NCBI RefSeq assembly: GCF_002743335.1
Contig: NZ_PDZB01000010.1
Location: 1 to 64,000 of the forward strand
DNA: 64,000 nt
From: Sporosarcina sp. P32b
Lineage (GTDB): Bacteria > Bacillota > Bacilli > Bacillales_A > Planococcaceae
Direction of reading: 5' to 3'
Shown here piece by piece: positions 27,882 to 38,746 of the stretch. The position numbers and the translations under genes were made by a program. Below the pieces are notes generated by a model. That model saw only the letters and a list, made by a program, of their open reading frames with translations, was not told where the DNA came from and made no database searches. Position 1 is the stretch's first letter, and the number at the start of each line of letters is the position of its first letter.

Positions 27882-27920
27882 TCTATCACCATTTCCACTC
27901 TATATACATAAATTCTAGAC

Positions 27921-27949
27921 GTTTTACAAAAACCCTTCTTTATCGACAA
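27921..27949 (-). promoter_or_regulatory. Putative sigma-A promoter of dnaG-rpoD
   Basis: On the minus strand TTGTCG, 17 bases, TAAAAC, about 40 bases before dnaG. The -10 is imperfect, so this is tentative. Confidence 0.4.
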
Positions 27950-28023
27950 TTTTCGCTATAATTATTTTCAGTATCTGCATTTTTGTCACATTTATGACAT
28001 CTTAGCCGAGTGGAGACACACAG

Positions 28024-28060
28024 AAAAAAGAAGACCCAACTAGTTCGTTCAGTTGGCCTT
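28024..28060 (-). terminator. Terminator of ccpN-ppsR
   Basis: Imperfect stem AAGACCCAACT with AGTTGGCCTT around a 9-base loop, followed on the minus strand by CTTTTTT. The upstream arm overlaps the last codons of ppsR. Confidence 0.7.
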
Positions 28061-28867
28061 CCTTGCTAAAAATGCTTTAAGAATCGTATTGGCTGTCTCT
28101 TCTACTGCACGATTCGTCACATCAATGACGTCACAACCGACACGCGTTGTAATTTCATTGAAATAGTCTATCTCTTGTTGAATACGTGCTATTTTCGCAT
28201 AGTTTGCATCATCTTTCAAGCCTAATGTCTCCAAGCGGGATTTCCGGATCGAATTCAATTGCTCAACGGATATACATAGGCCGAAGCACTTTGCAGGATC
28301 AATGGAAAAAAGTTCTGACGGTGGGTCTACTTCTGGCATGAGCGGTACGTTGGCCACTTTATAACCTTTATTCGCAAGGAATTGTGATAACGGTGTTTTA
28401 GAAGTTCGAGAAACACCTATTAACACCATGTCCGCTTCCAATATGCCACGTGTATCTCTTCCATCATCATAGCGAACTGCAAACTCGATTGCTTCAATTT
28501 TCTTAAAATAGTCGTCATCTAATTTCCTGACAAGACCAGGTTCTTCAAATGGTTGTTGTTTTAATTGGTCTCCCATCTTCTCAATCACTGGCCCGAGTAA
28601 GTCTACGGAAGGTACACTCAATTCTTCACAAAGTAGAAGTAATTGCTCTCTCATTTGGCTTTTGACCAATGTAAAAACAATCAGTGCTTGCTGTTGCTTT
28701 GCCAAGAACACAATTTCCTCTAATTGCGAATTCTCTTCTATATAGGAAAACCTTTTTATCGAAACGGTCTCTAAATCATGACGAAACTGACTTGCGGCTG
28801 CTTTCGTCACAAGACCTGCAGTTTCTCCGACAGAATCCGAGACAATGAATAATGTGAATTTTGTCAT
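28049..28867 (-). CDS. ppsR: Bifunctional kinase/pyrophosphorylase regulating PPDK or PEP synthase
   Basis: A DUF299-family protein (272 residues) that phosphorylates and dephosphorylates a Thr of pyruvate phosphate dikinase or PEP synthase, using ADP and phosphate. The P-loop-like motif GVSRTSKTPLSQFLA (about 151-165) and the N-terminal FIVSDSVGETAG are the family landmarks. It lies 11 bases downstream of ccpN. In B. subtilis, CcpN-linked YqfL modulates gluconeogenic control, so the pair likely acts together here; the target enzyme is outside the window. Confidence 0.92.
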   Translation of the reverse strand: MTKFTLFIVSDSVGETAGLVTKAAASQFRHDLETVSIKRFSYIEENSQLEEIVFLAKQQQALIVFTLVKSQMREQLLLLCEELSVPSVDLLGPVIEKMGDQLKQQPFEEPGLVRKLDDDYFKKIEAIEFAVRYDDGRDTRGILEADMVLIGVSRTSKTPLSQFLANKGYKVANVPLMPEVDPPSELFSIDPAKCFGLCISVEQLNSIRKSRLETLGLKDDANYAKIARIQQEIDYFNEITTRVGCDVIDVTNRAVEETANTILKAFLARKAN

Positions 28868-28878
28868 GCAGTCACTCC

Positions 28879-29517
28879 TTATACATCTTGATCTTCCACT
28901 AATGAAAGAAAAGCGGCAGTAATATTTGTTTTCGTCACCCGCCCCATTACTTCAAGTCCATTTTCACGCTCTTGAACGATAGGTAATGAATCGATTTGGC
29001 TATCCATCATTTTTTTGGCAACAGAAATGAGTGTATCTTCTTTTTTGCAATATGTGACATTCGGCATTCTTGTCATAATGACATGCACGGGTATCTTTTC
29101 TAATTCTGTTCTTCCGATGCTCGTTCTCAGCAAATCCTTACGTGACACAACACCTGTCAATAATGACTGCTGGTCCACTACGAATAGTGTACCTACATCT
29201 TCTAAAAACAGCTGGCAAATCGCGTCATATACAGATAGATTTTCAGTGATGACGACTGGTCTTGATTGATAATTGCCTACAATCATGTCCACCATGCCAT
29301 CCGCGACGGATTTGATAGGTTTCTTGCCAGAATAGAAATAACCTACACGCGGTCGTGCATCTAAAAACCCAGCCATCGTCAAGATTGCTAGATCCGGCCT
29401 TATCGTAGCGCGCGCCAAATGCAAACGTTCAGCAATTTGCTCTCCTGTAATCGGACCGTTTCCTTTGACGATGTCGAGGATTTCATTCTGACGTGTATTT
29501 AATTCCAAACATGTCAC
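28879..29517 (-). CDS. ccpN: Transcriptional repressor CcpN (HTH plus CBS domains)
   Basis: A 212-residue regulator with an N-terminal winged helix (RQNEILDIVKGNGPITGEQIA, then ARATIRPDLAILTMAG) and two CBS domains (about 75-130 and 145-205) that sense a nucleotide such as ATP/ADP. In B. subtilis CcpN represses gluconeogenic gapB and pckA in glucose. The start is GTG 29517, giving MTCLELNTRQ, which aligns with the usual length; its ribosome site is very close. A TTG at 29508 has better spacing after AAGGCGG. It is co-transcribed with ppsR. Confidence 0.92.
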   Translation of the reverse strand: MTCLELNTRQNEILDIVKGNGPITGEQIAERLHLARATIRPDLAILTMAGFLDARPRVGYFYSGKKPIKSVADGMVDMIVGNYQSRPVVITENLSVYDAICQLFLEDVGTLFVVDQQSLLTGVVSRKDLLRTSIGRTELEKIPVHVIMTRMPNVTYCKKEDTLISVAKKMMDSQIDSLPIVQERENGLEVMGRVTKTNITAAFLSLVEDQDV

Positions 29518-29574
29518 CGCCTTCAGACTTCAAAGTTGTATTTACTTACTAATTATATATCAACACGCTCGCTA

Positions 29575-29603
29575 TTGCGAAGAAAGGAGAAGCATGCTAA
29601 ACT
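29575..29603 (+). promoter_or_regulatory. Promoter of the glyS T-box leader
   Basis: TTGCGA, 17 bases, TAAACT, placing the transcript start near 29610, just upstream of the T-box stem I. Confidence 0.6.
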
Positions 29604-29609
29604 AATTTT

Positions 29610-29816
29610 GAATGAAGTAAACGTAGAACGGTCAATAAGTAGTGTATATTATGAGCGAACAGGGATAGTGAAAGCCTGTACTTACACGAAAACGGCAGCC
29701 GGGAGTTGAAACGTTCATTATGAAAGTGGGTTGAAAAACCAATCGGGGTGGAACCGCGGGTTATCATGCACTCGTCCCCGGACATGATTTTATGTCCGGA
29801 GACGTGTGCTTATTTT
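29610..29816 (+). promoter_or_regulatory. Glycine T-box riboswitch with terminator
   Basis: The leader contains the T-box core GGGGTGGAACCGCGGG (29745-29760). The stem-I S-turn is represented by AGTA near 29635 and GAA near 29688. A specifier codon GGC stands at 29694-29696, followed by A as is usual. It ends in an 18-base-arm hairpin (29768-29785 with 29792-29809, one mismatch) followed by TTATTTT. Uncharged tRNA-Gly should pair with GGC and the T-box bulge and favour the antiterminator. The downstream gene is glycyl-tRNA synthetase, which fits. Exact stem boundaries were not folded computationally. Confidence 0.93.
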
Positions 29817-29833
29817 AATTGGAGGCGTTTAGA

Positions 29834-31213
29834 ATGTTATCTATGGAACAAGTAGTCAATCTTTCAAAACAACGGGGATTTGTATTCCCAGGATCTGATA
29901 TTTATGGTGGTTTGGCGAACACTTGGGATTACGGTCCATTAGGTGTCGAACTAAAAAACAACATCAAGCGCGCTTGGTGGCAGAAATTCATTCAGGAATC
30001 ACCTTATAACGTAGGTCTTGATTCCGCTATTCTGATGAACCCGAAAGTTTGGGAAGCATCCGGTCATATTGGAAACTTCAATGATCCGATGATCGACTGT
30101 AAAAAATGTAATACCCGTCACCGTGCTGATAAATTAATTGAAGAAGCATTGGATGCAAAAGGAATCGAAATGGTCGTTGATGGCCTACCGTTTGATAAAA
30201 TGTTCGATTTGATTCAAGAACATGAAATCAAATGTCCAACATGTGGCGCATTGGATTATACAGAAATCCGTCAATTCAACTTGATGTTCAAAACAAGTCA
30301 AGGTGTAACAGATTCATCAGCAAACGAAATCTTCCTTCGTCCGGAAACGGCACAAGGGATCTTCGTGAACTTCAAAAATGTTCAACGCTCTATGAGAAAG
30401 AAAGTACCTTTTGGTATTGCACAAGTAGGGAAAAGTTTCCGTAATGAAATCACACCGGGTAACTTCACATTCCGTACGCGTGAATTCGAACAAATGGAAC
30501 TTGAATTCTTCTGTAAGCCTGGCGAAGATGAGCAATGGTATAAGTACTGGATTGACCAGTCTGAAGGATTGCTATTGAACCTTGGTTTGAAGAAAGATAA
30601 TATCCGTCTTCGCGAGCACAATGAAGATGAACTATCCCACTATTCTAAAGGAACTGTGGATATCGAATACAAATTCCCATTTGGTTGGGGAGAGCTATGG
30701 GGGATCGCGAACCGTACGGACTTCGATTTGAAGCGTCATATGGAGTATTCAGGCGAAGACTTCCACTACCAAGATCCAATCACGAATGAGAAATACGTAC
30801 CGTACTGTATCGAACCTTCCGTTGGTGCGGACCGCGTAACGTTGGCATTCTTGTGTGATGCATTCGATACGGAAGAACTTGAAGACGGCGATACACGTAC
30901 TGTTCTTCGTTTCCACCCAGCACTTGCGCCTATCAAAGCAGCTGTACTTCCATTATCTAAAAAACTAGCGGATGATGCACAGAAAGTATATGCAGAGCTT
31001 TCAAAGCACTTCCCAGTACAATATGATGATTCCCAATCCATCGGTCGTCGTTACCGTCGTCAAGATGAAATCGGAACACCATTCTGTATTACATTTGACT
31101 TCGATTCACTGGAAGACCAACAAGTAACTGTTCGTCACCGTGATTCCATGGAGCAAGAACGTATGCCAATTGCAGACGTTACAGCATATATCCAAAAGCA
31201 CTTACAATTTTAA
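29834..31213 (+). CDS. glyS: Glycyl-tRNA synthetase, single-chain (alpha2) type
   Basis: A class II synthetase that charges tRNA-Gly. The 459-residue protein has motif 1 near [20 protein letters not shown] and a zinc-like Cys set (CKKCNTRH and CPTCGALDY). Motif 2 is [21 protein letters not shown] and motif 3 is [14 protein letters not shown]. The C-terminal anticodon-binding domain spans about 350-459. This is the archaeal/eukaryal-like form, not the GlyQ/GlyS heterotetramer of B. subtilis that occupies the same slot. ATG 29834 follows TTGGAGGCG. Expression is set by the T-box upstream. Confidence 0.96.
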   Translation: MLSMEQVVNLSKQRGFVFPGSDIYGGLANTWDYGPLGVELKNNIKRAWWQKFIQESPYNVGLDSAILMNPKVWEASGHIGNFNDPMIDCKKCNTRHRADKLIEEALDAKGIEMVVDGLPFDKMFDLIQEHEIKCPTCGALDYTEIRQFNLMFKTSQGVTDSSANEIFLRPETAQGIFVNFKNVQRSMRKKVPFGIAQVGKSFRNEITPGNFTFRTREFEQMELEFFCKPGEDEQWYKYWIDQSEGLLLNLGLKKDNIRLREHNEDELSHYSKGTVDIEYKFPFGWGELWGIANRTDFDLKRHMEYSGEDFHYQDPITNEKYVPYCIEPSVGADRVTLAFLCDAFDTEELEDGDTRTVLRFHPALAPIKAAVLPLSKKLADDAQKVYAELSKHFPVQYDDSQSIGRRYRRQDEIGTPFCITFDFDSLEDQQVTVRHRDSMEQERMPIADVTAYIQKHLQF

Positions 31214-31216
31214 TTA

Positions 31217-31268
31217 TAGAAAAGCCCAGAAGAAGTTGGCATCAGCCATCTTCTTCTGGGCTTTCTTT
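31217..31268. terminator. Bidirectional terminator between glyS and recO
   Basis: 15-bp arms AAAGCCCAGAAGAAG (31221-31235) and CTTCTTCTGGGCTTT (31250-31264), with an inner TGGC/GCCA extension. It overlaps the 3' end of recO. Confidence 0.88.
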
Positions 31269-32036
31269 AGTTTGCTCTTTTGGTTTTTGCAATTCAGGTG
31301 TACGTTCCAGTTGTTCAATGAACTTCCTGGATTTCAGAAAAATCCCAGTTTGCTCCTGATAAATCGTTGACACAAGCTTTGCCATAAATGTCTTCGTTGG
31401 TTTCTTCAACGTCAGCTTACCAATCTGATCGAGCGGAACATTGTAAAACATTCGGATCAATTTAATTTGTGTAGGCGACAGACGAATGATGTACGGATCC
31501 ACGTGAAAGCAGCGATGACAGAGAAAACCTATCTGTTGGAAAGAAAAAGCAAATTCGCCTTCCGTAGCGCCGCAACTTGCACACTCATGGAGTATAGGAT
31601 GAATGCCCGCAACCGGTAGCATCTTCCACTGAACGAACAGCGAAATGGCTTCTGCATCATAACCTTCTTCCATAGCGTTAAATGACTCATCAAGCAATCG
31701 AAATATGCTTGCATTCGGCTGTTCCGAATCTGTTAGGCGATCAAGCAATTCTACAATCAAACCAGCGTACGCCGTTGTCTCTAGATCAGAGCGAATGTGA
31801 CGTACACTGCTGATGAGTTCACCTTGCTCCAGCGACCCCATGCCTCTACTTGCACGAACAAGAAAATAGCCGTGAGTGAAGGTTTGTGTAATAGCAGCTA
31901 AGCGACTCGCAGGTTTTTTCGCACCTCTCGCCATCGTCGTGATCTTCCCCGCTTCTTTCGTATAGATCGTCACGATTTTATTGGATTCTCCGTAAGGGAT
32001 ACTTTTGATAATAAAGCCTTCCAACTTATTCAGCAA
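31242..32036 (-). CDS. recO: DNA repair protein RecO
   Basis: It helps load RecA at single-strand gaps, with RecF and RecR. The 264-residue protein has an N-terminal OB fold (LEGFIIKSIPYGESNKIVTI), a helical C-terminal domain and a four-Cys zinc finger (CASC near 149-152 and CHRC near 170-173). It follows era with a 30-base gap. The small yqzL gene that lies between them in B. subtilis is missing. The coding end is embedded in the terminator shared with glyS. Confidence 0.94.
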   Translation of the reverse strand: MLNKLEGFIIKSIPYGESNKIVTIYTKEAGKITTMARGAKKPASRLAAITQTFTHGYFLVRASRGMGSLEQGELISSVRHIRSDLETTAYAGLIVELLDRLTDSEQPNASIFRLLDESFNAMEEGYDAEAISLFVQWKMLPVAGIHPILHECASCGATEGEFAFSFQQIGFLCHRCFHVDPYIIRLSPTQIKLIRMFYNVPLDQIGKLTLKKPTKTFMAKLVSTIYQEQTGIFLKSRKFIEQLERTPELQKPKEQTKESPEEDG

Positions 32037-32066
32037 CGCGCTCTCCCCTTCAGCAGGACAGACAGC

Positions 32067-33369
<1,303 letters not shown>

Positions 33370-33397
33370 TTAATTACCACCTCTTCATTTGATCTTA

Positions 33398-33748
33398 TTA
33401 TCCAAACCATTTTGGAAAGAAAATTACACAGCCGATGATCGCACTTGCTATGGCGAATACGAAAACTGATCCGGCTGCAATATCTTTTGCTTTTTTAGCA
33501 AGCGGGTGAAATTCCGATGTGACAAGATCCACAACGTATTCCACTGCTGTATTCATTAATTCGAGCGCGATCACACCTGCAATGACGATAAAAATAATCA
33601 TCCATTCTATTTGGGAAAGACCGGTGAGCCAGCCTGCAATCAACACGATGATCGCTGATAAACCGTGAGACTTCATATTCCGACCTTGCCTAAAGCCGTC
33701 CTTAATACCTTCCCAAGCATTGATGAATGACTTCAAGAACTTCTTCAT
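33398..33748 (-). CDS. dgkA: Undecaprenol kinase / diacylglycerol kinase family protein
   Basis: A small membrane kinase of 116 residues with three to four hydrophobic helices. It has the family motif ALELMNTAVEYVVDLV (about 60-75), whose Glu and Asn bind the metal-nucleotide and lipid. The Gram-positive members phosphorylate undecaprenol, recycling the wall lipid carrier. It follows ybeY with a four-base gap. Confidence 0.93.
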   Translation of the reverse strand: MKKFLKSFINAWEGIKDGFRQGRNMKSHGLSAIIVLIAGWLTGLSQIEWMIIFIVIAGVIALELMNTAVEYVVDLVTSEFHPLAKKAKDIAAGSVFVFAIASAIIGCVIFFPKWFG

Positions 33749-33752
33749 AGAC

Positions 33753-34226
33753 TCACTGCCGATCCAGACCGAATGCAGTTAAAATCTCTGTCTGTCTGCC
33801 GAACATCTCGCGTTCTTCTTCTTCATCGAGATGATCATATCCGAGTAAATGTAAGAAGCCGTGCAATGCAAGAAACCCGAGCTCCCGCTCAAATGAGTGA
33901 TTGTATTCAATAGCCTGACGTTTTGCAGTGTCAATGGAAATAACGATATCCCCTAGAACAATTGGCATATCGCTTTCATGAACAATCGCCACTTCTCCTT
34001 CAGATAATTCTTCTAGCGCAAATGAAATAACATCAGTTGGACGGTCTTTGCCTCTGTACTCAGCATTCACTGCTTGGATGGATTCATCATCCATAAACGT
34101 AATAGACAACTCATACAAACCTTCCATTTTCTCCATTATAGACGCATGAGTCAGCAAATCCTTGATCAATGTCTCCGAACTCGGTTCCACGATTTCAGTT
34201 TCATCTTCGAAATAAAAGTCTATCAT
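33753..34226 (-). CDS. ybeY: Endoribonuclease YbeY
   Basis: A zinc-dependent RNase in 16S rRNA 3'-end maturation and ribosome quality control. The 157-residue protein has the signature HGFLHLLGYDH (122-132), supplying three zinc His residues, and the RPTDVISFAL segment (about 62-71). It lies between pgpH and dgkA, a common link between ribosome and wall genes in Bacillota. Confidence 0.96.
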   Translation of the reverse strand: MIDFYFEDETEIVEPSSETLIKDLLTHASIMEKMEGLYELSITFMDDESIQAVNAEYRGKDRPTDVISFALEELSEGEVAIVHESDMPIVLGDIVISIDTAKRQAIEYNHSFERELGFLALHGFLHLLGYDHLDEEEEREMFGRQTEILTAFGLDRQ

Positions 34227-34241
34227 ATTAGCTCTACTCCT

Positions 34242-36359
34242 TTACTTATCGGGATATTCGATACGATTATGGAAGATCCCATTTAACGTTTCATTAATTG
34301 CTTGTTTCACTAGTTTTATTTCTTTTAAGGACAAATCACATTCATCAAATTGATTGTCCTCTACTTTCCCACGTACAATCGCATTGACGAGTGTAGCAAT
34401 TTTTCCAGGTGTCGGTTCTTTCATCGCACGCACAGCCGCTTCCACACTGTCTGCAATCATGATCACTGCATTTTCTTTCGTTTGCGGTTTCGGGCCAGGA
34501 TAGCGGAAATCGTCTTCATTCACATCAGGATTCGTTTCTTTCGCTTTCAGATAAAAGAATCTGACGCTACTCGTTCCATGGTGTTGTCTAGCAATGGCTA
34601 TTAGTTCTTTGGGCATACGGTGTTTCTCCAGAATTTTCGCTCCGTCTTCCGCGTGGGCTATAATCATATCACGACTTTTCTCGGGTGTCAGTGCATCATG
34701 CAGATTACGGCCATTATGTTGATTTTCAATAAAGAAACCTGGATGTATAGTCTTCCCGATATCATGATAATAACTACCGACACGCGCTAGTAATCCGTTG
34801 GCTCCGATTGTTTCACACGCCGCATCTGCTAGATTCGCAACCATAATGCTGTGATGATAAGTACCTGGTGTCTCCACTAATATTTTCTTTAGTAACGGAT
34901 GATTAGGGTTCGAAAGTTCCACTAAACGCATATTGGAAAGTAAGTGAAAACTCGACTCGAAGAACGGCAATAATCCCATCGTCAAAGCTCCAGACAACAA
35001 GCCTGATGAGATGGCCGCCACGGCATAGAAAATCAACTCTGGCGTTGTATAACTAGTCTGTGTCATTAATAAATAAAATATGATGAACATAATGTTCGAT
35101 CCTGCAACGCCAAGACTCGTCTGCAGAATGGTTGAGCGTCTTCCATGTTCACTCAGTAAATAAACACTAACAATCCCACCGAATAAAATATACAGCGCTA
35201 CTTCCATTTGCATGATGGCAGCTAAGCCTTCTTGCAACATGATGCCAGCTGTTGCAGAAGTAATAATCGTCGCCAGTACTGCTGATCGCTCATTGATCAA
35301 TAACTTTATCAGCATCGGTACAAGAGCCGTCGGAAATAAAAATGCAATGAGGACATCAAACTCATGATCAATGTAGCTGACGATTTTCATTAATATGACA
35401 GCTAACAATAAAATGATATAGAAAATAACAAGTGCTTTCTTTTTGAACGTCTCATCTCTCTTGGACTTGCCGAAGTGTATAGCAATCAGACCGGATACGA
35501 ACAAAATAAACAGAATAATGCCGAGCGTCGGTTTAAATGAAGATTGATTATTGAGGACCCCAGAAAGCTTCAGTTGATGATACACATCACGATCGATTAA
35601 CTGTCCTTCACGCACGATGACTTGTCCTTGTAAAATACGGATTGCTTCAACTGAAGCTCGCGCATCCGTCTGATTTTTGACAGTCAATTCTTCATCGATT
35701 ACTTCCGTTTCCACTACTGCCATTCGCCCGAGTGATAGTCCCACTTCAAGCAAATCTCTTGGCAATGTATTTGTTTCCCGAATTCTGCGCTCCACCTCAT
35801 AGCGATGCATCGGCACCTGCTCAGCTTTAAACGGCTTCGACAATTCTCTTCCCACTACAAGCGTCAGTAATTCATGCAAATTATTCAGATCACCTTGTTC
35901 AGCCGAAAGTAACTGTTGAAGTTGATCATCTGTAACAGGTAAAAACGTCTGCTCTTTTTCAAGACCTTCCAACTTCTTTTGAAGTAACTTCATTTTATCA
36001 CCCGAAGTCATGTCAGGATCTTCTTTCGCTTCGACTTTGACATCACTTACAGCAGTAAAGATTGAACTGAGGATAGCTTGGCGGTTTTTCATAATATCCT
36101 CTGAGAAACGATAAGAATTAGGTACCGCCTGTTCCGCCCGTACACGTTCAAGTTCAGTTTTCTCTATATCTTCTATTGTTTTAGGAGATCGTATGGTTTT
36201 CGGCGAAATTTCAAAAGCCGAAATTTCGTACGTTTCGTTTTGCGTACTACCATGCATCAGAAAAAACAATAGGATACTAGAAAGAGAGACGACAAGAAGC
36301 AAAAGAAATGTAAATTTCACTTTTCTTAGCTGTGAAAATAGTTCCTTTAAAGCTATCAT
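34242..36359 (-). CDS. pgpH: Cyclic-di-AMP phosphodiesterase (7TMR-HD family)
   Basis: It hydrolyses c-di-AMP at the membrane. The 705-residue protein has one N-terminal membrane helix (about 15-35), a ~230-residue extracellular 7TMR-HDED domain, seven membrane segments (about 275-470), and a cytoplasmic HD domain. Metal-binding motifs are HSIMVANLADAACE, SYYHDIGK and AHAEDGA (about 500-580). The HD domain ends in a helical tail. It should start the transcript pgpH-ybeY-dgkA-cdd-era-recO, since phoH upstream ends in a terminator. Confidence 0.95.
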   Translation of the reverse strand: MIALKELFSQLRKVKFTFLLLLVVSLSSILLFFLMHGSTQNETYEISAFEISPKTIRSPKTIEDIEKTELERVRAEQAVPNSYRFSEDIMKNRQAILSSIFTAVSDVKVEAKEDPDMTSGDKMKLLQKKLEGLEKEQTFLPVTDDQLQQLLSAEQGDLNNLHELLTLVVGRELSKPFKAEQVPMHRYEVERRIRETNTLPRDLLEVGLSLGRMAVVETEVIDEELTVKNQTDARASVEAIRILQGQVIVREGQLIDRDVYHQLKLSGVLNNQSSFKPTLGIILFILFVSGLIAIHFGKSKRDETFKKKALVIFYIILLLAVILMKIVSYIDHEFDVLIAFLFPTALVPMLIKLLINERSAVLATIITSATAGIMLQEGLAAIMQMEVALYILFGGIVSVYLLSEHGRRSTILQTSLGVAGSNIMFIIFYLLMTQTSYTTPELIFYAVAAISSGLLSGALTMGLLPFFESSFHLLSNMRLVELSNPNHPLLKKILVETPGTYHHSIMVANLADAACETIGANGLLARVGSYYHDIGKTIHPGFFIENQHNGRNLHDALTPEKSRDMIIAHAEDGAKILEKHRMPKELIAIARQHHGTSSVRFFYLKAKETNPDVNEDDFRYPGPKPQTKENAVIMIADSVEAAVRAMKEPTPGKIATLVNAIVRGKVEDNQFDECDLSLKEIKLVKQAINETLNGIFHNRIEYPDK

Positions 36360-36423
36360 GCAGTTGCCTCCTTTTCAGCAAATGTTCTTCACATGATGGA
36401 TTAACTATGTATATTCCTCATTC

Positions 36424-36456
36424 AAAAAAAAGCAGTCAATTAATTAGTTGACTGCT
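36424..36456 (-). terminator. Terminator of phoH
   Basis: Perfect 9-bp stem AGCAGTCAA with TTGACTGCT, followed on the minus strand by seven or more T residues. It overlaps the last codons of phoH. Confidence 0.88.
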
Positions 36457-37402
36457 CTTTCTCATATGCATCAATGATCTTCGCTACTATCGGATGTCGG
36501 ACTACATCACCTTGTTCCAAATACATGAATTGGATATCCTGTACGTTCTTCAAAATGTGTTCCGCAACATTTAGACCGGAATCCACACCGCGAGGTAAAT
36601 CAATTTGCGTTTTATCACCTGTGATGACCATTTTCGATCCAAAACCGAGACGAGTCAGAAACATTTTCATCTGAGCTTTCGTTGTATTTTGAGCTTCATC
36701 CAAAATAACGAATGCATCATCAAGCGTTCTACCGCGCATATACGCAAGTGGTGCAATTTCGATGACGCCACGCTCCATAAGACGCTCTGTATGTTCGGCT
36801 CCTAGCACGTCGTGTAGCGCGTCGTAAAGAGGTCGAAGGTAAGGGTCAACTTTTTCTTTCAAGTCGCCTGGAAGGAACCCTAAGCTCTCTCCAGCTTCAA
36901 CAGCAGGTCGAGTTAACACAATTCGCTTTACTGAACCTGTTTTCATTGCCTGCACCGCCATCACGACAGCGAGATACGTCTTTCCTGTACCGGCAGGTCC
37001 GATACAAAATACTAAATCTCTTGAACGAATTGCCTGGACGTATTCTCTTTGTCCGATTGTCTTTGCACGAATAACTTTCCCTTTTGTATTGCGTGCGATT
37101 TCCTCTTCGTATAAAGAAGAAAAATATTCAATCGTGCCGTTTTTCGCCATTTCAATCGCCGTTGCTACATCGCGTAAATTGATATTAATGCCTTTACGTA
37201 TAACTTTCAGTAACTGCTCGAGCAAAGTTTTCGCTACCTCTGCTTGTTCTTCTGCTCCACTGATTGAGATATTTTCTCCTCTAGTGTGGATTGAAACTTT
37301 CAATTCTTCTTCGATCAAATTCATGTTCTGATCGGAAATGCCAAGAAGCATTATCGCTTCGTTCGGTTCTTCAATATGAAGTTGAAGTAAATGTTCGCTC
37401 AA
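36440..37402 (-). CDS. phoH: PhoH family ATPase
   Basis: A cytoplasmic P-loop ATPase of 320 residues, often linked to RNA metabolism and to ybeY. Walker A is GPAGTGKT (135-142) and Walker B FVILDEAQN (about 228-236). An N-terminal KH-like segment precedes the ATPase. The start codon is TTG (37402) with AAGGAG about ten bases upstream. It ends in a terminator, so pgpH downstream is likely transcribed separately. Confidence 0.92.
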   Translation of the reverse strand: MSEHLLQLHIEEPNEAIMLLGISDQNMNLIEEELKVSIHTRGENISISGAEEQAEVAKTLLEQLLKVIRKGININLRDVATAIEMAKNGTIEYFSSLYEEEIARNTKGKVIRAKTIGQREYVQAIRSRDLVFCIGPAGTGKTYLAVVMAVQAMKTGSVKRIVLTRPAVEAGESLGFLPGDLKEKVDPYLRPLYDALHDVLGAEHTERLMERGVIEIAPLAYMRGRTLDDAFVILDEAQNTTKAQMKMFLTRLGFGSKMVITGDKTQIDLPRGVDSGLNVAEHILKNVQDIQFMYLEQGDVVRHPIVAKIIDAYEKEQSTN

Positions 37403-37407
37403 TGTTT

Positions 37408-38511
37408 TCAGTCTCCTTGAGTTATAGGTCGTTTTTCAGCAATATTTTCATTAAGTAAAAATAGTATAGTCCCACTCACTTTATCATTAGTGAAGGATAC
37501 ATGTAAAATGTTTTCTTCTTTAATTATGCGCTCATTTGTTTTCTTTGACAATAAATCATACTTAATCAGTGGCAAGATGATGGTCTCTTCCATTCCTTTT
37601 TTCAAAAACACTTCCTGAATGTGATTTTCTTTCGTTCTATCCATAATAATAGGATTTCTAAAACCCATATTTTTTTTCTGGTTACCTATCCACGGCTTTT
37701 GCCAACTGATATGGAGATTTTCTTCTCCCTGAATCGAATAACTAATTGTCCGCGGTAATTCAAAATGACATTCTAACCAATAATCAGCAAATACTTCTCC
37801 ATCCGCTCCTACCACTGTCGTTTTTTCACCTTGTTCAAGAATACCCGTTGCTAGCATATCACCTTTCTTTACCGTTTGATGAATAATACTCGCTCTTTCC
37901 CCTCTGGTTAATGCAAAGCGTGTGATCACTCCCCCAGTTTTCGCTACTAGATGAGATGGCTTCTCTTTCGCTTCTTCCTCCACTTCGGTCGACAATGGCG
38001 CAAGCATCGGTGAAACTTTTAACGAAGTACCTGTCTTTGAGAACCGGATCCAGGAAAGAGAAGGTTCATCTTGCATAAGTAGCCGACGAATTTCATCCTC
38101 TTCCGGTAATTTGGATAATAAAGAGGGCGCAGTAATTTGTGCTTTCTGCATCTTTGTTTCCATTCGTTGCGTAATTTCTGGAATATCACTTTCCACTGTG
38201 ATGTTCCACAGAAACAGCGAAGCCACTAGTGGAATGAAACAGACGATTAAAAATAACAAAGATGCGAATAGTCGATGCTGAACAGTGTCCATGCCTCTAC
38301 GCCTGATTTGTACTTTCACACGGTATTTTCTTCTGTAACGGCGGATAACTTTAATTCCCTTTGTGTCTGTTTCAAAAAACATAGCACTTCCAGAGACATA
38401 CAAGCTGCTGATCTTGACATGCTCTCTCTGTAATCTGCTTAGAAAAACAGAACCGTTACGAACATCTTTCACCTGTACTTCAAATCGTTTAGGACTCATA
38501 ACTATTTCCAT
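37408..38511 (-). CDS. yqfD: Sporulation protein YqfD
   Basis: A 367-residue membrane protein of the YqfD family, needed for efficient sporulation. It has a basic N-terminal region with an RRYRRKYRVKVQIRRR stretch (about 66-82), one strong membrane helix (about 88-108), and an extracytoplasmic domain that includes the family core GVITRFALTRGERASIIHQT followed by VKKGDMLATG. Starts at 38511 or ATG 38499 are both possible, and both overlap the end of yqfC. Together they form the yqfC-yqfD pair. Confidence 0.9.
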   Translation of the reverse strand: MEIVMSPKRFEVQVKDVRNGSVFLSRLQREHVKISSLYVSGSAMFFETDTKGIKVIRRYRRKYRVKVQIRRRGMDTVQHRLFASLLFLIVCFIPLVASLFLWNITVESDIPEITQRMETKMQKAQITAPSLLSKLPEEDEIRRLLMQDEPSLSWIRFSKTGTSLKVSPMLAPLSTEVEEEAKEKPSHLVAKTGGVITRFALTRGERASIIHQTVKKGDMLATGILEQGEKTTVVGADGEVFADYWLECHFELPRTISYSIQGEENLHISWQKPWIGNQKKNMGFRNPIIMDRTKENHIQEVFLKKGMEETIILPLIKYDLLSKKTNERIIKEENILHVSFTNDKVSGTILFLLNENIAEKRPITQGD

Positions 38512-38746
38512 CTTCAGGCGTAAAACGCACCGTCACTTCCTGTAGTTCATCAATCGATATATGGGCGTGTTGTTCAGTCAGCATTAGAACCGTTACATCT
38601 TCTCCTTTAACAGTCATGACATAGTCATTCGTTTGAAAAGATACGGATTGTTCGCTTAATGCGAGCAAGCGATAGTTGCCAGTAATCCGCAATGAGTTGA
38701 ATTCATCTAGAATAATGGATGGATGAAGTGCGAATAATTTTTTCAT
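38489..38746 (-). CDS. yqfC: Sporulation protein YqfC
   Basis: An 85-residue YabP/YqfC-family protein, made in the mother cell under sigma-E in B. subtilis. The core includes LRITGNYRLLALSEQSVSF and ITVRF-like strands near the end (ELQEVTVRF). It is followed by yqfD with overlapping frames. Its ribosome site AGGGGG is part of the hairpin that ends the upstream transcript, so hairpin folding would hide it. Confidence 0.88.
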   Translation of the reverse strand: MKKLFALHPSIILDEFNSLRITGNYRLLALSEQSVSFQTNDYVMTVKGEDVTVLMLTEQHAHISIDELQEVTVRFTPEDGNSYES

